DNA of 52,471 bases from Halomonas elongata. GTDB taxonomy: Bacteria; Pseudomonadota; Gammaproteobacteria; Pseudomonadales; Halomonadaceae. Positions 20,045 to 30,887 of this stretch are shown here, in pieces (position 1 is the first letter of the stretch; each line of letters opens with the position of its first letter). The stretch spans positions 1 through 52,471 of the forward strand of contig NZ_JAJQTQ010000025.1 in the NCBI RefSeq assembly GCF_029081005.1, given 5' to 3'. The position numbers and the translations under genes are program-made. The notes under the pieces were generated by a model, which saw nothing but the letters and a program-made list of their open reading frames with translations, searched no databases and was not told the origin of the DNA.

Positions 20045-20068
20045 GGTAGCGTCGCCGGGCGGTATAAT
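20041..20068 (+). promoter_or_regulatory. Internal promoter for fabZ-lpxA-lpxB-rnhB-dnaE
   Basis: TTGAGG (20041-20046), a 16-bp spacer and a perfect TATAAT (20063-20068) lie at the end of lpxD, with the -35 overlapping the lpxD stop codon. A very C-rich segment follows the -10. A start near 20075 would put the 8-bp hairpin at 20079-20099 at the extreme 5' end of the transcript. Confidence 0.65.
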
Positions 20069-20078
20069 CCCCGCCCGC

Positions 20079-20099
20079 CCGTCGGCCTGGAGCCGACGG
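20079..20099 (+). other. 5'-end hairpin of the fabZ transcript
   Basis: CCGTCGGC (20079-20086) and GCCGACGG (20092-20099) form a perfect 8-bp stem with a 5-nt loop, about 50 nt before the fabZ start. No T-run follows. A hairpin at the mRNA 5' end can protect against RNase E; that role here is inferred. Confidence 0.65.
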
Positions 20100-20149
20100 T
20101 CATGCCCGTCGCGTGGGGCGGGCCCCCTGTCATGTCAGAGGTCGCTACG

Positions 20150-20593
20150 ATGGTAATGGACATCAATGAAATTCGTGAATATCTGCCCCACCGCTACCCC
20201 TTTCTGCTGGTGGACAGGGTGACGGAACTTGCCCTTGGCGAATCCATCGTTGCCTACAAGAATGTCAGTATCAATGAACCGTTCTTCAATGGTCATTTCC
20301 CGCATCATCCGATCATGCCGGGTGTGCTGGTGATCGAGGCACTGGCCCAGGCGTGCGGTATCCTCGGGTTCAAGACCGTGAACAAACTGCCCGCCGATGG
20401 CTATGTCTATTACCTGGTCGGCAGCGACAATGTCCGTTTCAAGCGCCCGGTGATGCCCGGCGATCAGTTGCGCCTGGAAGCGCTGGTGGTGCGCGAGAAG
20501 CGGGGTATCTGGAAGTTTGCCTGCAAGGCCACCGTGGACGACGACGTGGCCTGCGAGGCCGAGATCATCTGTGCCGAGAGGAAGGTCGCTTGA
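20150..20593 (+). CDS. fabZ: 3-hydroxyacyl-ACP dehydratase FabZ
   Basis: Dehydrates 3-hydroxyacyl-ACP in fatty acid elongation, drawing on the same 3-hydroxyacyl-ACP pool used by LpxA and LpxD. The 147-residue hotdog-fold protein has [34 protein letters not shown] with the catalytic His and Glu, and [12 protein letters not shown] chose the ATG at 20150 with AGAGG 8 nt upstream; in-frame ATGs at 20102 and 20132 would add residues not typical of FabZ. The stop overlaps the lpxA start codon. Confidence 0.96.
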   Translation: MVMDINEIREYLPHRYPFLLVDRVTELALGESIVAYKNVSINEPFFNGHFPHHPIMPGVLVIEALAQACGILGFKTVNKLPADGYVYYLVGSDNVRFKRPVMPGDQLRLEALVVREKRGIWKFACKATVDDDVACEAEIICAERKVA

Positions 20594-21357
20594 TTCATCC
20601 CACTGCCATCGTCGATCCCGGAGCATGTCTGGCCGATGACGTCGAGGTCGGTCCCTTCTCGGTGATCGGCCCGGATGTCGAGATCGGTGCCGGTTCCCGT
20701 ATCGGTCCCCATGTCGTGGTCAAGGGTCCCACGCGACTCGGCGAGCGCACACGTATCTTTCAATTCGCCTCGGTTGGCGAGGACTGCCAGGACAAGAAGT
20801 ATGCGGGAGAACCGACTCGCCTGGTGATGGGCGATGACAACGTGGTGCGTGAAGGCGCGACCCTGCATCGCGGTACCATTCAGGACCGTGGCGAGACGAC
20901 CATCGGCTCGCGCAACCTGTTCATGGCCTATGCCCATGTCGGGCACGATTGCGTGATCGGTGACGACTGCATCCTGGCCAACCAGGTGACCCTGGCCGGC
21001 CATGTGACACTGGGCAATTTCTCGATTCTCGGCGGCCTGTCGGCCGTGCATCAGTTCTGCCATTTCGGCGAACATGCCATGGCGGGAGGTGGCTCGATCA
21101 TCACCAAGGACACCCCGGCCTATGTGATGATCAATGGCAATCCCGCCCAGGTGCATGGGCTCAATCTGATCGGGATGCGGCGCCGTGGCTTCAGCAACGA
21201 GTCGCTCAAGGCCCTGGGAGACGCCTATCGCCTGGTCTACCGCCAGGGGCTGACCGTCGAGCAGGCGCTGACCAGCATTCGTTCTCGCTACTCCCTGCCG
21301 GAGACCGAGACCTTTGCGGCCTCCATCGAGGTATCGTCCCGGGGCATCATTCGCTGA
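20590..21357 (+). CDS. lpxA: UDP-N-acetylglucosamine acyltransferase
   Basis: The first step of lipid A synthesis, transfer of a 3-hydroxyacyl chain from ACP to UDP-GlcNAc. The 255-residue protein starts at a TTG that overlaps the fabZ stop (TTGA), giving [12 protein letters not shown], the family N-terminus, with AGAGGAAGG upstream. It consists of left-handed beta-helix repeats (about 1-185) with the catalytic His in [10 protein letters not shown] and [14 protein letters not shown], then a C-terminal helical domain. Length equals the family norm. The in-frame open region upstream of 20590 is fabZ in another frame. Confidence 0.97.
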   Translation: MIHPTAIVDPGACLADDVEVGPFSVIGPDVEIGAGSRIGPHVVVKGPTRLGERTRIFQFASVGEDCQDKKYAGEPTRLVMGDDNVVREGATLHRGTIQDRGETTIGSRNLFMAYAHVGHDCVIGDDCILANQVTLAGHVTLGNFSILGGLSAVHQFCHFGEHAMAGGGSIITKDTPAYVMINGNPAQVHGLNLIGMRRRGFSNESLKALGDAYRLVYRQGLTVEQALTSIRSRYSLPETETFAASIEVSSRGIIR

Positions 21358-21370
21358 GCGAGGCGGTGCC

Positions 21371-22573
21371 ATGGGCATGCAACGCATCTATGTGGTGGCC
21401 GGAGAGCTCTCCGGCGACATCCTCGGTGCCGGACTGGTACGCGAACTCAAGACGCGCCACCCCGAAGCGCAGTTTCGTGGCATCGGTGGGCCGCGGATGA
21501 TCGCCGAGGGTCTCGACAGCCGCTTCCCGCTGGAGACGCTGTCGGTGATGGGGCTGGTCGAGGTGATCAAGCATCTGCCGAGGCTCCTGGGGGTTCGCCG
21601 AGCCCTGCGTCGGGATGCGCTCGACTGGCAGCCGGACATCATGATTGGCATCGATGCGCCCGACTTCAATCTGGGACTGGAGCGACAATTGCGCGATGCC
21701 GGTCTGATCACCGCCCATTATGTCAGTCCCTCCGTCTGGGCCTGGCGCCAGGGGCGGGTCAAGGGCATCGCGCGTGCCGTGGACGCCATGCTGACCTTCC
21801 TGCCCTTCGAGGCGGCGTTCTATGTCCACCACCGGGTGCCGGTGGCCTATGTCGGCCATCCCCTGGCCGATGAGTTGCCATTGACCAACGATAGGGCCGC
21901 CGCTCGCGAGTCGCTGGGGCTTCCGTCCCGCGGCTCGATCCTGGCGGTACTGCCGGGGTCGCGGTCCAATGAGGTGCGCTTTCTGGGCGCGACCTTCCTG
22001 GATGCCGCCGAACGGCTATGCGCCGATCGCCCCGACTTGAACGTCGTCATTCCCGCTGCCACGGCGGCGCGCCGGGAGGAGCTGGAAAGCCTCCTGGCGG
22101 AGCGTGACGCCCTGCACGGGCGAGTGACCCTGGTCGAGGGACGTGCGCGGGAGGCCATGGTCGCCAGCGACCTGGTGCTGCTGACCTCGGGCACCGCGGC
22201 GCTGGAGGCGATGCTCTGCCATCGCGCCATGCTGGTTGCCTATCGCATGGCGCCCATGACGCATTTCCTGGCCAAGCGCCTGGTCAAGACCGAGTGGATC
22301 TCGCTGCCCAACCTGATCGCTCGCGAGACATTGGTGCCCGAGTTGATCCAGGACGCGGCCAGCGTCGATGGCATTGCCTCGCGGCTGGCAGGGTTTCTCG
22401 ACGATGATGCAGGGCGCACGGCCCTGGAAACACGCTTTGCCGGCATGCATGCCGAGCTGCGCCGGGATGCCAGTCGGCGCGCCTGCGATGCCATCGAGGC
22501 GCTGGTGGAAGGACAGGCTCTGCCGGCCTCGGTGGCGCCCGAGAACGGCCAGAGAGAGGAAATCGGCTCATGA
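21371..22573 (+). CDS. lpxB: Lipid-A-disaccharide synthase
   Basis: A peripheral-membrane glycosyltransferase (family GT19) that condenses lipid X with UDP-2,3-diacylglucosamine to form the lipid A disaccharide. The 400-residue protein has [18 protein letters not shown] at the N-terminus, [37 protein letters not shown] and [13 protein letters not shown], all typical of LpxB. The ATG at 21371 is 13 nt after the lpxA stop; an ATG two codons later is an alternative. It overlaps rnhB by ATGA. Confidence 0.96.
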   Translation: MGMQRIYVVAGELSGDILGAGLVRELKTRHPEAQFRGIGGPRMIAEGLDSRFPLETLSVMGLVEVIKHLPRLLGVRRALRRDALDWQPDIMIGIDAPDFNLGLERQLRDAGLITAHYVSPSVWAWRQGRVKGIARAVDAMLTFLPFEAAFYVHHRVPVAYVGHPLADELPLTNDRAAARESLGLPSRGSILAVLPGSRSNEVRFLGATFLDAAERLCADRPDLNVVIPAATAARREELESLLAERDALHGRVTLVEGRAREAMVASDLVLLTSGTAALEAMLCHRAMLVAYRMAPMTHFLAKRLVKTEWISLPNLIARETLVPELIQDAASVDGIASRLAGFLDDDAGRTALETRFAGMHAELRRDASRRACDAIEALVEGQALPASVAPENGQREEIGS

Positions 22574-23184
22574 ACGACGCCAAGGCATTGCCACCCCTGA
22601 TCATCGATTACCGAGGCGAGCGGCTGGCCGGTGTCGATGAGGTGGGGCGTGGCCCGCTGGTGGGCCCGGTGGTGGCGGCGGCGGTGATTCTCGAGCCGAC
22701 CGATCCCATCGCAGGGCTCACCGACTCCAAGAAGCTGACCGCCAGGCGGCGCGAGGCGCTCGATGCCGAGATCCGCGAGCGGGCGCTGGCCTGGTCGGTG
22801 GCCGAGGCGTCGGCCGATGAAATCGATACGCTGAACATCTACCACGCCACACACCTGGCCATGCGGCGGGCCATCGATGCCTTGAGTCCCGCCGCCGAGT
22901 ATCTGCTGGTGGACGGTAATCGCCTGCCCGGGCATCATGTGCCGGGACAAGCGGTGGTCAAGGGCGATGCGCGTCATGCATCGATTGCCGCCGCCTCGAT
23001 CCTGGCCAAGGTGGCGCGTGATGCCGGCATGCAGACCCTGGATGCCCGACACCCCGATTATGGTTTTGCCCGACACAAGGGCTACCCGACTCGCGAGCAT
23101 CTGGCCGCCCTGGAGCGCCTGGGGCCACTGCCCGAGCATCGGCGCTCTTTCGCGCCGGTGAAACGTCAGCTGGCGCTATCCTGA
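22570..23184 (+). CDS. rnhB: Ribonuclease HII
   Basis: Cleaves RNA in RNA/DNA hybrids and starts removal of single ribonucleotides from DNA. The 204-residue protein has the catalytic DEDD residues in [14 protein letters not shown] (Asp and Glu), LVDGNRLPG (Asp) and the [20 protein letters not shown] segment (Asp), plus DSKKL. It starts within the lpxB stop (ATGA), so it is translationally coupled, and it precedes dnaE by 22 nt. Confidence 0.97.
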   Translation: MNDAKALPPLIIDYRGERLAGVDEVGRGPLVGPVVAAAVILEPTDPIAGLTDSKKLTARRREALDAEIRERALAWSVAEASADEIDTLNIYHATHLAMRRAIDALSPAAEYLLVDGNRLPGHHVPGQAVVKGDARHASIAAASILAKVARDAGMQTLDARHPDYGFARHKGYPTREHLAALERLGPLPEHRRSFAPVKRQLALS

Positions 23185-23206
23185 TCCACCAAGCCCCGAG
23201 TTCACC

Positions 23207-26200
23207 ATGACCACACCCTTCGTTCATCTGCGCGTGCACAGTGAATTCTCCCTGGTCGACGGCCTGATACGCCTCAAGCCGCTGATCAAGGCGGCGGTGG
23301 ATCAAGGGACGCCGGCGTTGGCGCTGACCGATGAAGCCAACCTCTTCGCCCTGGTCAAGTACTACACCGGCGCCCAGGGCGCCGGTCTCAAGCCGCTCAT
23401 CGGCAGCGATCTGTGGCTGGTCAACCCGCATGACGAGGAACATCCGTATCGCCTGACGCTGCTGGCGATGAACCAGACCGGTTACCGAAACCTCACCGAG
23501 CTGATTTCGCGCGGTTGGGTGGAAGGCCAACGGCAGGGCAGGGCACTGCTCGAACGTTCCTGGGTGATGGCTCAGAGCGAGGGGCTGATCGCGCTGTCCG
23601 GTGGCCGGGAGGGGGATATCGGCCGCCACCTGCTTTCCGATCATCATGCCGAGGCACGCGCCCTGCTCGATGAATGGAACGCGGCCTTCCCGGGGCGCTA
23701 TTACCTTGAGTTGACGCGTACCGGCCGCGCCCTGGAAGAGGAATGCGTGCACCTCTCGGTGGATCTCGCCGTCGAGACGGAGACGCCGGTGGTGGCTACC
23801 AATGACGTGCGTTTCCTCGAGCGCGAGGATTTCTGGGCTCACGAGACGCGAGTGGCGATCGGTGAAGGCAAGGCGCTGGACGACGCGAGGCGCGAGCGCC
23901 ATTACACCGAGGAGCAATATCTCAAGACGCCCGAAGAGATGGCCGAGCTGTTCTCCGACATCCCCGAGGCACTCGAGAACAGCGTGATGATCGCGGCACG
24001 CTGCAACGTCGATGTGCGCCTGGGCGAGATATTCCTGCCCGAATACGGGATTCCCGAGGGCATGACCCAGGAGGAATTCTTCCGCAAGGTCTCTCATGAT
24101 GGCCTCACCGAGCGCCTGAACTTCCTCTATCCGGCCGAACGTTACCCCCGGGATGGCGCCGAGTATGCCGAGATCGATGCCCGCTATCGTGAGCGACTCG
24201 ATTTCGAGCTCAACATCATCCTGCAGATGGGGTTTCCCGGCTACTTCCTGATCGTGATGGACTTCATCCAATGGGCCAAGGACAACGACGTCCCGGTCGG
24301 GCCCGGACGGGGCTCCGGTGCCGGCTCGCTGGTGGCCTATGCGCAGAAGATCACCGATCTGGACCCGCTCGAGTACGATCTGCTGTTCGAGCGCTTCCTC
24401 AACCCGGAGCGTGTCTCGATGCCCGACTTCGATGTCGACTTCTGCATGGAGAAGCGCGACCGGGTGATCGAGTACGTGGCCGAGCGATATGGGCGCAACG
24501 CGGTCTCGCAGATCGTGACCTTCGGCACCATGGCTGCCAAGGCGGTAGTGCGCGATGTGGCCAGGGCCCAGGGCAAGCCCTACTCGCTGGGCGACAAGCT
24601 TTCCAAGCTGATTCCCTTCGAGGTCGGCATGACACTCGAGAAGGCCATCGGGGACGAGCCTCAGCTGCAGGAATTCCTCGAGGCCGACGAGGAAGCCCAG
24701 GAAATCTGGGACATGGCGCTCAAGCTCGAAGGCATCACCCGGGGTACCGGCAAGCACGCCGGCGGCGTGGTGATCGCGCCGACCAAGTTGACCGATTTCT
24801 CGCCGTTGCTGTGCGACGAGGATGGCAGCGGCCTCCGGGTCCAGTACGACAAGAACGACATCGAGGATGCCGGTCTGGTCAAGTTCGACTTCCTGGGCCT
24901 GCGTACCCTGACCATCATCGATTGGGCACTGGAGATGGTCGACAAGGTACGCGCCGCCGGGGGAGAAGGCCCGCTGAACATCGACGCTATCCCGCTCGAT
25001 GACGTGCCGACCTTCGACATGCTCAAGAAGGCCGAGACCACGGCGGTCTTCCAGCTCGAGTCCCGGGGCATGAAGGAGTTGATCAAGCGCCTGCTGCCCG
25101 ACTCGCTGGAGGACATGATCGCGCTGGTCGCCTTGTTCCGTCCCGGCCCCCTGCAGTCGGGCATGGTCGACGACTTCATCAACCGCAAGCACGGCCGGGC
25201 CGAGGTCGCCTACCCCCATCCCGATTACCAGCATGAGCTGCTCGAGCCGGTGCTCGGCCCGACCTATGGCATCATCCTCTATCAGGAGCAGGTGATGCAG
25301 ATCGCCCAGGTGATGGCCGGCTACAGCCTGGGCCAGGCGGATTTGCTGCGCCGTGCCATGGGCAAGAAGAAGCCCGAGGAGATGGCCAAGCAACGCACCG
25401 GCTTCCTTGAGGGGTGCGAGGCCAACGGCATCGATCCGGACCTGGCCGGCAACCTGTTCGACCTGGTGGAGAAGTTCGCCGGCTACGGCTTCAACAAGTC
25501 GCACTCGGCGGCCTATGCGCTGGTGTCCTACCAGACCGCCTGGTTGAAGGCGCATTATCCCGGCCCCTTCATGGCGGCGGTACTGTCCACTGAGATGGAC
25601 AACCTCGACAAGGTGGTGCCGCTGATCGAGGAATGCCGGCATCTTGGGCTCACCGTGACCCCTCCTGACGTCAATGTCGGCGGCTACAAGTTCACCGTCG
25701 ATGCCGAGGGGCGCGTGATCTACGGCCTGGGGGCGATCCGTGGCGTGGGCGAGGGCCCCATCGGGGCCATCGTCGAAGCGCGAGACTCGGAAGGCAGCTT
25801 TCGCGATCTGTTCGATTTCTGTCGACGCGTCGATCCCCAGCGCATGAACAAGCGTACCCTCGAGGCGTTGATTCGCGCGGGCGCGCTGGACAATCTGGGG
25901 CCCAGCCGCGCGGTGCTCGCCGCGTCGCTGGATGATGCCCTCAAGGCCGCCGCCCAGAATCAGGCCAACCAGAACCTCGGCATGATGGATATGTTCGGTG
26001 AAGCCTTTGCCGACGAATCGGGCGATGACGGTGCTGATGCCTACGCGGATTACCGCCGTGTCCGCGACTGGTCCGACAAGGAGCGTCTGGCCGGCGAAAA
26101 GGATACCCTCGGGCTCTACCTCACCGGGCACCCGATCGACGAGTACGAGCATGAGCTGGCGCGTTTCGTCTCGACCCGGATCGTCGACCTGAAACCATCC

Positions 26201-26716
26201 CGGGAGCCGCAGCGTGTGGCCGGGCTGGTGGTGAACGTGCGTACCATGAAATCCAAGCGCGGCGACACCATGGCGTTCGTGACGCTGGATGATCGCACCA
26301 GTCGCATCGAGGCCTCCCTGTTCGGTGAATTGTTCGATTCCCTGCGCGGTCGCATCGATACCGACCAGGTGCTGATCATCGAGGGCGAGGTCTCCACCGA
26401 TGACTATTCCGGCGGACTCCGGCTGCGTGGCAAGGACGTCACCCCGATGGTCGATGCCCGGACCCGTTATGGCCAGGCCGTGGAGTTGTCGCTCGATGGG
26501 GGCGGGGTCAACGGTCGCCTGGTGGACAGCCTGCGCGACAGCCTTGCGCCGTATCGCGATGACGGCGGGCTTCCGGTGCGGTTGCGCTATCGCAATGCCG
26601 AGGCCTCCGGATGGCTGGAACTGGCCGAGCAATGGCGGGTCCAGCCCACCGATGAGTTGTTGATCGCCCTGCGCGACGTGCAGGGGCAGGATGGTGTGCG
26701 CCTCAAGTATCGATAA
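23207..26716 (+). CDS. dnaE: DNA polymerase III subunit alpha
   Basis: The catalytic subunit of the replicative polymerase. The 1169-residue protein has an N-terminal PHP domain starting FVHLRVHSEFSLVDGLI, the class C polymerase palm with catalytic Asp407 and Asp409 in MPDFDVDFCMEK, the GRGSGAGSLVAY and TRGTGKHAGGVV segments, a helix-hairpin-helix region near 820-900, and a C-terminal OB-fold region (about 990-1080). Length is close to E. coli DnaE (1160). It is the penultimate part of the conserved rnhB-dnaE-accA run. The largest antisense ORF in the window lies opposite and is a codon-bias shadow. Confidence 0.98.
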   Translation: MTTPFVHLRVHSEFSLVDGLIRLKPLIKAAVDQGTPALALTDEANLFALVKYYTGAQGAGLKPLIGSDLWLVNPHDEEHPYRLTLLAMNQTGYRNLTELISRGWVEGQRQGRALLERSWVMAQSEGLIALSGGREGDIGRHLLSDHHAEARALLDEWNAAFPGRYYLELTRTGRALEEECVHLSVDLAVETETPVVATNDVRFLEREDFWAHETRVAIGEGKALDDARRERHYTEEQYLKTPEEMAELFSDIPEALENSVMIAARCNVDVRLGEIFLPEYGIPEGMTQEEFFRKVSHDGLTERLNFLYPAERYPRDGAEYAEIDARYRERLDFELNIILQMGFPGYFLIVMDFIQWAKDNDVPVGPGRGSGAGSLVAYAQKITDLDPLEYDLLFERFLNPERVSMPDFDVDFCMEKRDRVIEYVAERYGRNAVSQIVTFGTMAAKAVVRDVARAQGKPYSLGDKLSKLIPFEVGMTLEKAIGDEPQLQEFLEADEEAQEIWDMALKLEGITRGTGKHAGGVVIAPTKLTDFSPLLCDEDGSGLRVQYDKNDIEDAGLVKFDFLGLRTLTIIDWALEMVDKVRAAGGEGPLNIDAIPLDDVPTFDMLKKAETTAVFQLESRGMKELIKRLLPDSLEDMIALVALFRPGPLQSGMVDDFINRKHGRAEVAYPHPDYQHELLEPVLGPTYGIILYQEQVMQIAQVMAGYSLGQADLLRRAMGKKKPEEMAKQRTGFLEGCEANGIDPDLAGNLFDLVEKFAGYGFNKSHSAAYALVSYQTAWLKAHYPGPFMAAVLSTEMDNLDKVVPLIEECRHLGLTVTPPDVNVGGYKFTVDAEGRVIYGLGAIRGVGEGPIGAIVEARDSEGSFRDLFDFCRRVDPQRMNKRTLEALIRAGALDNLGPSRAVLAASLDDALKAAAQNQANQNLGMMDMFGEAFADESGDDGADAYADYRRVRDWSDKERLAGEKDTLGLYLTGHPIDEYEHELARFVSTRIVDLKPSREPQRVAGLVVNVRTMKSKRGDTMAFVTLDDRTSRIEASLFGELFDSLRGRIDTDQVLIIEGEVSTDDYSGGLRLRGKDVTPMVDARTRYGQAVELSLDGGGVNGRLVDSLRDSLAPYRDDGGLPVRLRYRNAEASGWLELAEQWRVQPTDELLIALRDVQGQDGVRLKYR

Positions 26717-26754
26717 TCGGGCGGCGGGTCTGCGTGTCGTGTACGGGACTCGCC

Positions 26755-26782
26755 TTGCGTGGGATTGTCAGGGTGCGATAAT
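26755..26782 (+). promoter_or_regulatory. Promoter for accA
   Basis: TTGCGT (26755-26760), a 16-bp spacer and GATAAT (26777-26782) lie in the 125-bp gap between dnaE and accA. The predicted start is near 26789, giving a leader of about 50 nt. Confidence 0.5.
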
Positions 26783-26841
26783 GCCCGGCATTCGACGATT
26801 TTTCCCCGGTCATCCCGCGGCCGACGAGACAAGGCTAGCCC

Positions 26842-27795
<954 letters not shown>

Positions 27796-27811
27796 GGTCC
27801 TTTCTGTTCTC

Positions 27812-27912
27812 GGCCATGCGGCGTTAAAAACCGGCTGGTGCGCCAGCCCGGTCGAAATGCTCATTTACCCACATGTAAACTCTGCTTTCTCGCCGGTTTT
27901 TGCCTTGTGGCC
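27812..27912 (+). repeat. Intergenic inverted-repeat element with CTCATTTAC core (copy 1)
   Basis: After the accA stop, AAAAACCGGC (27826-27835) and GCCGGTTTTT (27892-27901) form a perfect 10-bp stem, with GGCCA and TGGCC further out. Each strand shows a T5 tract at the 3' side, so it could terminate in both directions. The loop holds a GGCTGG-TGCG-CCAGCC hairpin and the core CTCATTTAC-N6-GTAAACTC (27860-27882). The core recurs near 32.57 kb and 46.98 kb. A further small hairpin CCCACA-GGGC-TGTGGG lies at 27911-27926. Confidence 0.75.
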
Positions 27913-27988
27913 CACAGGGCTGTGGGAAATGCGTTGGCTGGAACAGCGATGACGTTTCCATCAGAGAGCCCGAGCGGTATCCCTGCCC

Positions 27989-29269
27989 ATGAGTCTCGAG
28001 TCCTCCTCCCTGCAGACCTTGCTCGATGAGGCCCTGGCGGCGACGCCGCCGGGGCGTGCTGTCTGGGTGGCGCTGTCCGGGGGGCTCGATTCTTCCCTTC
28101 TGTTGACGCTGGCGGCGGAGGCGAGCCGTCGTCATCCGCGGCCGCTGCGTGCCTTGCATGTTCATCATGGTCTGCAGGTGGCGGCCGATGACTTCGAGCA
28201 CCATTGTCGAGCCTTGTGCTCACGCCTTGGCGTGCCGCTTTACGTCGAGCGGGTCAATGTCGATGTGTCGAGTGGCGAAGGGGTGGAAGGTGCGGCACGG
28301 CGAGCCCGTTATGCGGCCTTTCGAAACCGGGTTGGGGTGGGCGAGACGCTCTGGTTGGCCCAGCACCGTGACGATCAGGCCGAGACTTTCCTGCTGGCGG
28401 CGTTGCGTGGTGCCGGCCCGCGAGGACTGGCAGCCATGCCCGTCGAGCGTGAGCAGGCCGGGGGGCGGTTGGCAAGGCCCTGGCTCGGGGTGTCGCGCGC
28501 GGCTCTGGAGGCCGAGGCGACGCGTCGGGAACTCGCCTGGGTCGAGGATCCGAGCAACGCCGAGGTCCTGCACGACCGTAACTTTCTGCGTCATCGCGTG
28601 ATGCCGTTGCTGGAGCAGCGCTGGCCCGACGCCGGGGCATCCTTGGCATGCAGTGCCGGGCTGGTCGGCGAGACCGATGGCCTGCTCGAGGAGTTCGCCG
28701 CCGAGGACCTGGCTCGGATGGGGGGCGATCCCGGCTGTCTGGCCATCGCGCCCCTGAGGGAGCTCTCGGCGCCGCGTTGCCGCCTGCTGATTCGACATTG
28801 CCTGCGTCGCCTGGGGTTGTCGCCGCCGCCGGCCAGGCGTCTGACCAGCCTGCTCGACCAGCTCGATGCTCGACACGATGCCGAGGTTCGGGTCGCCTGG
28901 GAAGAAACCGAGGCGCGGGTCTGGCGCAAGATGCTGTACTTGCTGGCGACCCCCGCGCCGCTGCCACTTGCCTGGCGGACCGAGTGGGATGGTCGGTCGC
29001 CACTGGCGACGCCCTTGGGCGAGTTTCGCATGGGCCTCGTGCGCGAGGATGGTGCCGCCGTTTGCCTGACGCTGGCGCCTCGCCTGGGCGGTGAGCGCCT
29101 GCCACTGCCGGGGCGGGGTCGGCGCGATCTCAAGCGCCTGTTGCAGGAACTGGGCCTGCCCCCCTGGGAGCGTGATCGGTCATGGGTGGTCTGGCATGGC
29201 GACCATGTGGTGGCGGTGGGTAGCCCCGAGGGATGGCTGGCACTCGCCGAGGGATGGCGAGCGCCCTGA
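27989..29269 (+). CDS. tilS: tRNA(Ile)-lysidine synthetase
   Basis: Converts C34 of the CAU-anticodon tRNA-Ile to lysidine, changing its decoding from AUG to AUA. The 426-residue protein has the PP-loop ATPase motif VALSGGLDSSLLL near residues 27-39, HVHHGLQV, AQHRDDQAETFL and RPWLGVSR, then a C-terminal tRNA-binding region with LPLPGRGRRDLKRLLQE. The ribosome site is weak (GAGCGG). It ends 5 nt from the convergent ppx stop. Confidence 0.95.
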   Translation: MSLESSSLQTLLDEALAATPPGRAVWVALSGGLDSSLLLTLAAEASRRHPRPLRALHVHHGLQVAADDFEHHCRALCSRLGVPLYVERVNVDVSSGEGVEGAARRARYAAFRNRVGVGETLWLAQHRDDQAETFLLAALRGAGPRGLAAMPVEREQAGGRLARPWLGVSRAALEAEATRRELAWVEDPSNAEVLHDRNFLRHRVMPLLEQRWPDAGASLACSAGLVGETDGLLEEFAAEDLARMGGDPGCLAIAPLRELSAPRCRLLIRHCLRRLGLSPPPARRLTSLLDQLDARHDAEVRVAWEETEARVWRKMLYLLATPAPLPLAWRTEWDGRSPLATPLGEFRMGLVREDGAAVCLTLAPRLGGERLPLPGRGRRDLKRLLQELGLPPWERDRSWVVWHGDHVVAVGSPEGWLALAEGWRAP

Positions 29270-29279
29270 GCGCTTCAGG
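29265..29279. other. Hairpin spanning the convergent tilS and ppx stop codons
   Basis: CCTGA (29265-29269) and TCAGG (29275-29279) form a 5-bp stem around GCGCT. The tilS stop TGA is in the left arm and the complement of the ppx stop TGA is in the right arm. There is no T-run, so terminator function is doubtful. Confidence 0.5.
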
Positions 29280-30813
29280 TCAGCGTCAGCGTCATCCCGG
29301 CCGCGTTCTGGTAGGCGACTTCCTGCTCCAGGTCGGCCAGCAGCAGGTTGGGGTCTTCGCTTTCGTCGCAGTGCAGTGCCAGCGCCTCGCCCGAAACGCG
29401 CAGCTCGGGTCGGGCGGGCGGCTGTTCGGGACGCGAGTGGTTGAGCAGCACCGCCAGGCGCAGCAGACGCGCCAGGCGACCGTGAGGGGCCTGTTCGGAG
29501 GCGGGCAGGGCCTGCCACTCCTTGATCGGGAACTTGCGTCGGTGGGCGCGGACGAGGAAGGCGAGCAGGCGCTGTTCGGGACGCGAGAATCCCGACAGGT
29601 CGGAGTGCTCCAGCAGGTAGGCGCCGTGGCGATGGAACTGGCTGTGCGAGATAGCCAGACCGATCTCATGCAGTCGGCTCGCCCACTCCAGGAAACGTGC
29701 CTGGTCGTCGTCCAGCGCCCAGGCCTCGCGAACCTGTTCCAGCAATCCCAGGGCGGTGGCGGCGACGTTGTCGGCCTGCCGGATGTCGACGTCATAACGA
29801 TGCGTCAGGGCATCCAGGGTCTTGAGGCGTGGATCCTCCGGGCTGTTGCGGCCGACGAGGTCGTAGAGCACGCCTTCGCGCAGGGCGCCATCGGCGTAGC
29901 GCATCTCTTCCAGGTCGAAGGCTTCGAAGATGGCCACGAGAATCGCGACCCCGGCGGGGAAGACGCGTGCGCGGTCGGCCTTGAGTCCATTCAGGGAGAC
30001 CTTGTCCAGGCGCTTGGTCTTGATCAATCGCTTGCGCAGATCGAGCAGCCCCTGGCGGGTGATCACGCCTTCCGGTGACTTGCCGGTAGCGGCAATCACG
30101 GCGGCGGCGGCCTTGATGGTGCCGCTGGAACCGACCGGGTCCAGCCAGCCGATCTTCTGGTAGGGACGACGGATGTTGGCGAGCTCCGAAAGCGCGGCCA
30201 GTTCGGCGCGGCGCATGCGTTTCTCGCTGAGTTCGCCGTTGGTGAAGAAGCGCCGGGTGAAGGTCACGCAGCCCATGCTGAGGCTTTCCAGGGCCAGTGG
30301 CTCGAAGTGCTCGCCGATGATGAGCTCGGTGGACCCTCCTCCGATATCGACGATCAGGCGTCGACCATCCTCGGCCAGGGCATGCGCCGCACCCAGGTAG
30401 ATGAGGCGCGCTTCCTCGCGGCCGGCGATGATTTCGATGCGGGTGCCCAGCAGGGCTTCGGCCCGGTCGATGAAATCCTGACTGTTGTCGGCGCTGCGCA
30501 GGGCGTTGGTACCGACCACGCGCAGGCTGCGTGGCGTGATGTCTTCCAGGAAGGGGGCGAAGCGTGCCAGGCAGTCCAGGGCCCGGGTCATGGCGTCTTC
30601 GTCGAGCAGGCCGTCGTCGCCGACGCCATCGGCCAGCTGGACTTTTTCCCCCTTGCGGGCGACCACCTGTAGCCGGTCGTGCTGATAGTTGGCCACCAGC
30701 AGGTGAAAGCTGTTGGAGCCGAGGTCGATGGCGGCGAGGCGTCGCGGCTCGTCCTGCGTGGGCGTTGCTGCGCCGCCGGGGGCGGCGTCCGGGCTGTCCT
30801 TGAGCGCTGTCAT
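29275..30813 (-). CDS. ppx: Exopolyphosphatase
   Basis: Degrades inorganic polyphosphate from the chain ends to orthophosphate, opposing Ppk. The 512-residue protein has the actin-like phosphate-1 motif AAIDLGSNSFHLLVA (about 25-39), an adenosine/phosphate-2 type DIGGGSTELIIG segment, and a C-terminal HD-like domain with RLHEIGLAISHSQFHRH. The length and sequence fit Ppx better than GppA, though pppGpp hydrolysis cannot be excluded. I chose the ATG at 30813, preceded by AAGGA; the in-frame ORF extends 23 codons further. It is transcribed divergently from rho. Confidence 0.93.
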   Translation of the reverse strand: MTALKDSPDAAPGGAATPTQDEPRRLAAIDLGSNSFHLLVANYQHDRLQVVARKGEKVQLADGVGDDGLLDEDAMTRALDCLARFAPFLEDITPRSLRVVGTNALRSADNSQDFIDRAEALLGTRIEIIAGREEARLIYLGAAHALAEDGRRLIVDIGGGSTELIIGEHFEPLALESLSMGCVTFTRRFFTNGELSEKRMRRAELAALSELANIRRPYQKIGWLDPVGSSGTIKAAAAVIAATGKSPEGVITRQGLLDLRKRLIKTKRLDKVSLNGLKADRARVFPAGVAILVAIFEAFDLEEMRYADGALREGVLYDLVGRNSPEDPRLKTLDALTHRYDVDIRQADNVAATALGLLEQVREAWALDDDQARFLEWASRLHEIGLAISHSQFHRHGAYLLEHSDLSGFSRPEQRLLAFLVRAHRRKFPIKEWQALPASEQAPHGRLARLLRLAVLLNHSRPEQPPARPELRVSGEALALHCDESEDPNLLLADLEQEVAYQNAAGMTLTLT

Positions 30814-30887
30814 GACGGGTCCTTCAGGGTGACTGGCCAAAGGTTGCGGGCCCCTTCGGAGCTTGTCAATCGTCAAACGCACGGGGC

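Noticed and set aside
22958..26632. A minus-strand ORF of 1224 codons opposite rnhB/dnaE
   Set aside because: It is the complement of the third-position GC bias of dnaE, has no family resemblance, and dnaE is certain on the other strand. The same applies to the long antisense ORFs opposite glnD, bamA, ubiD and argS.
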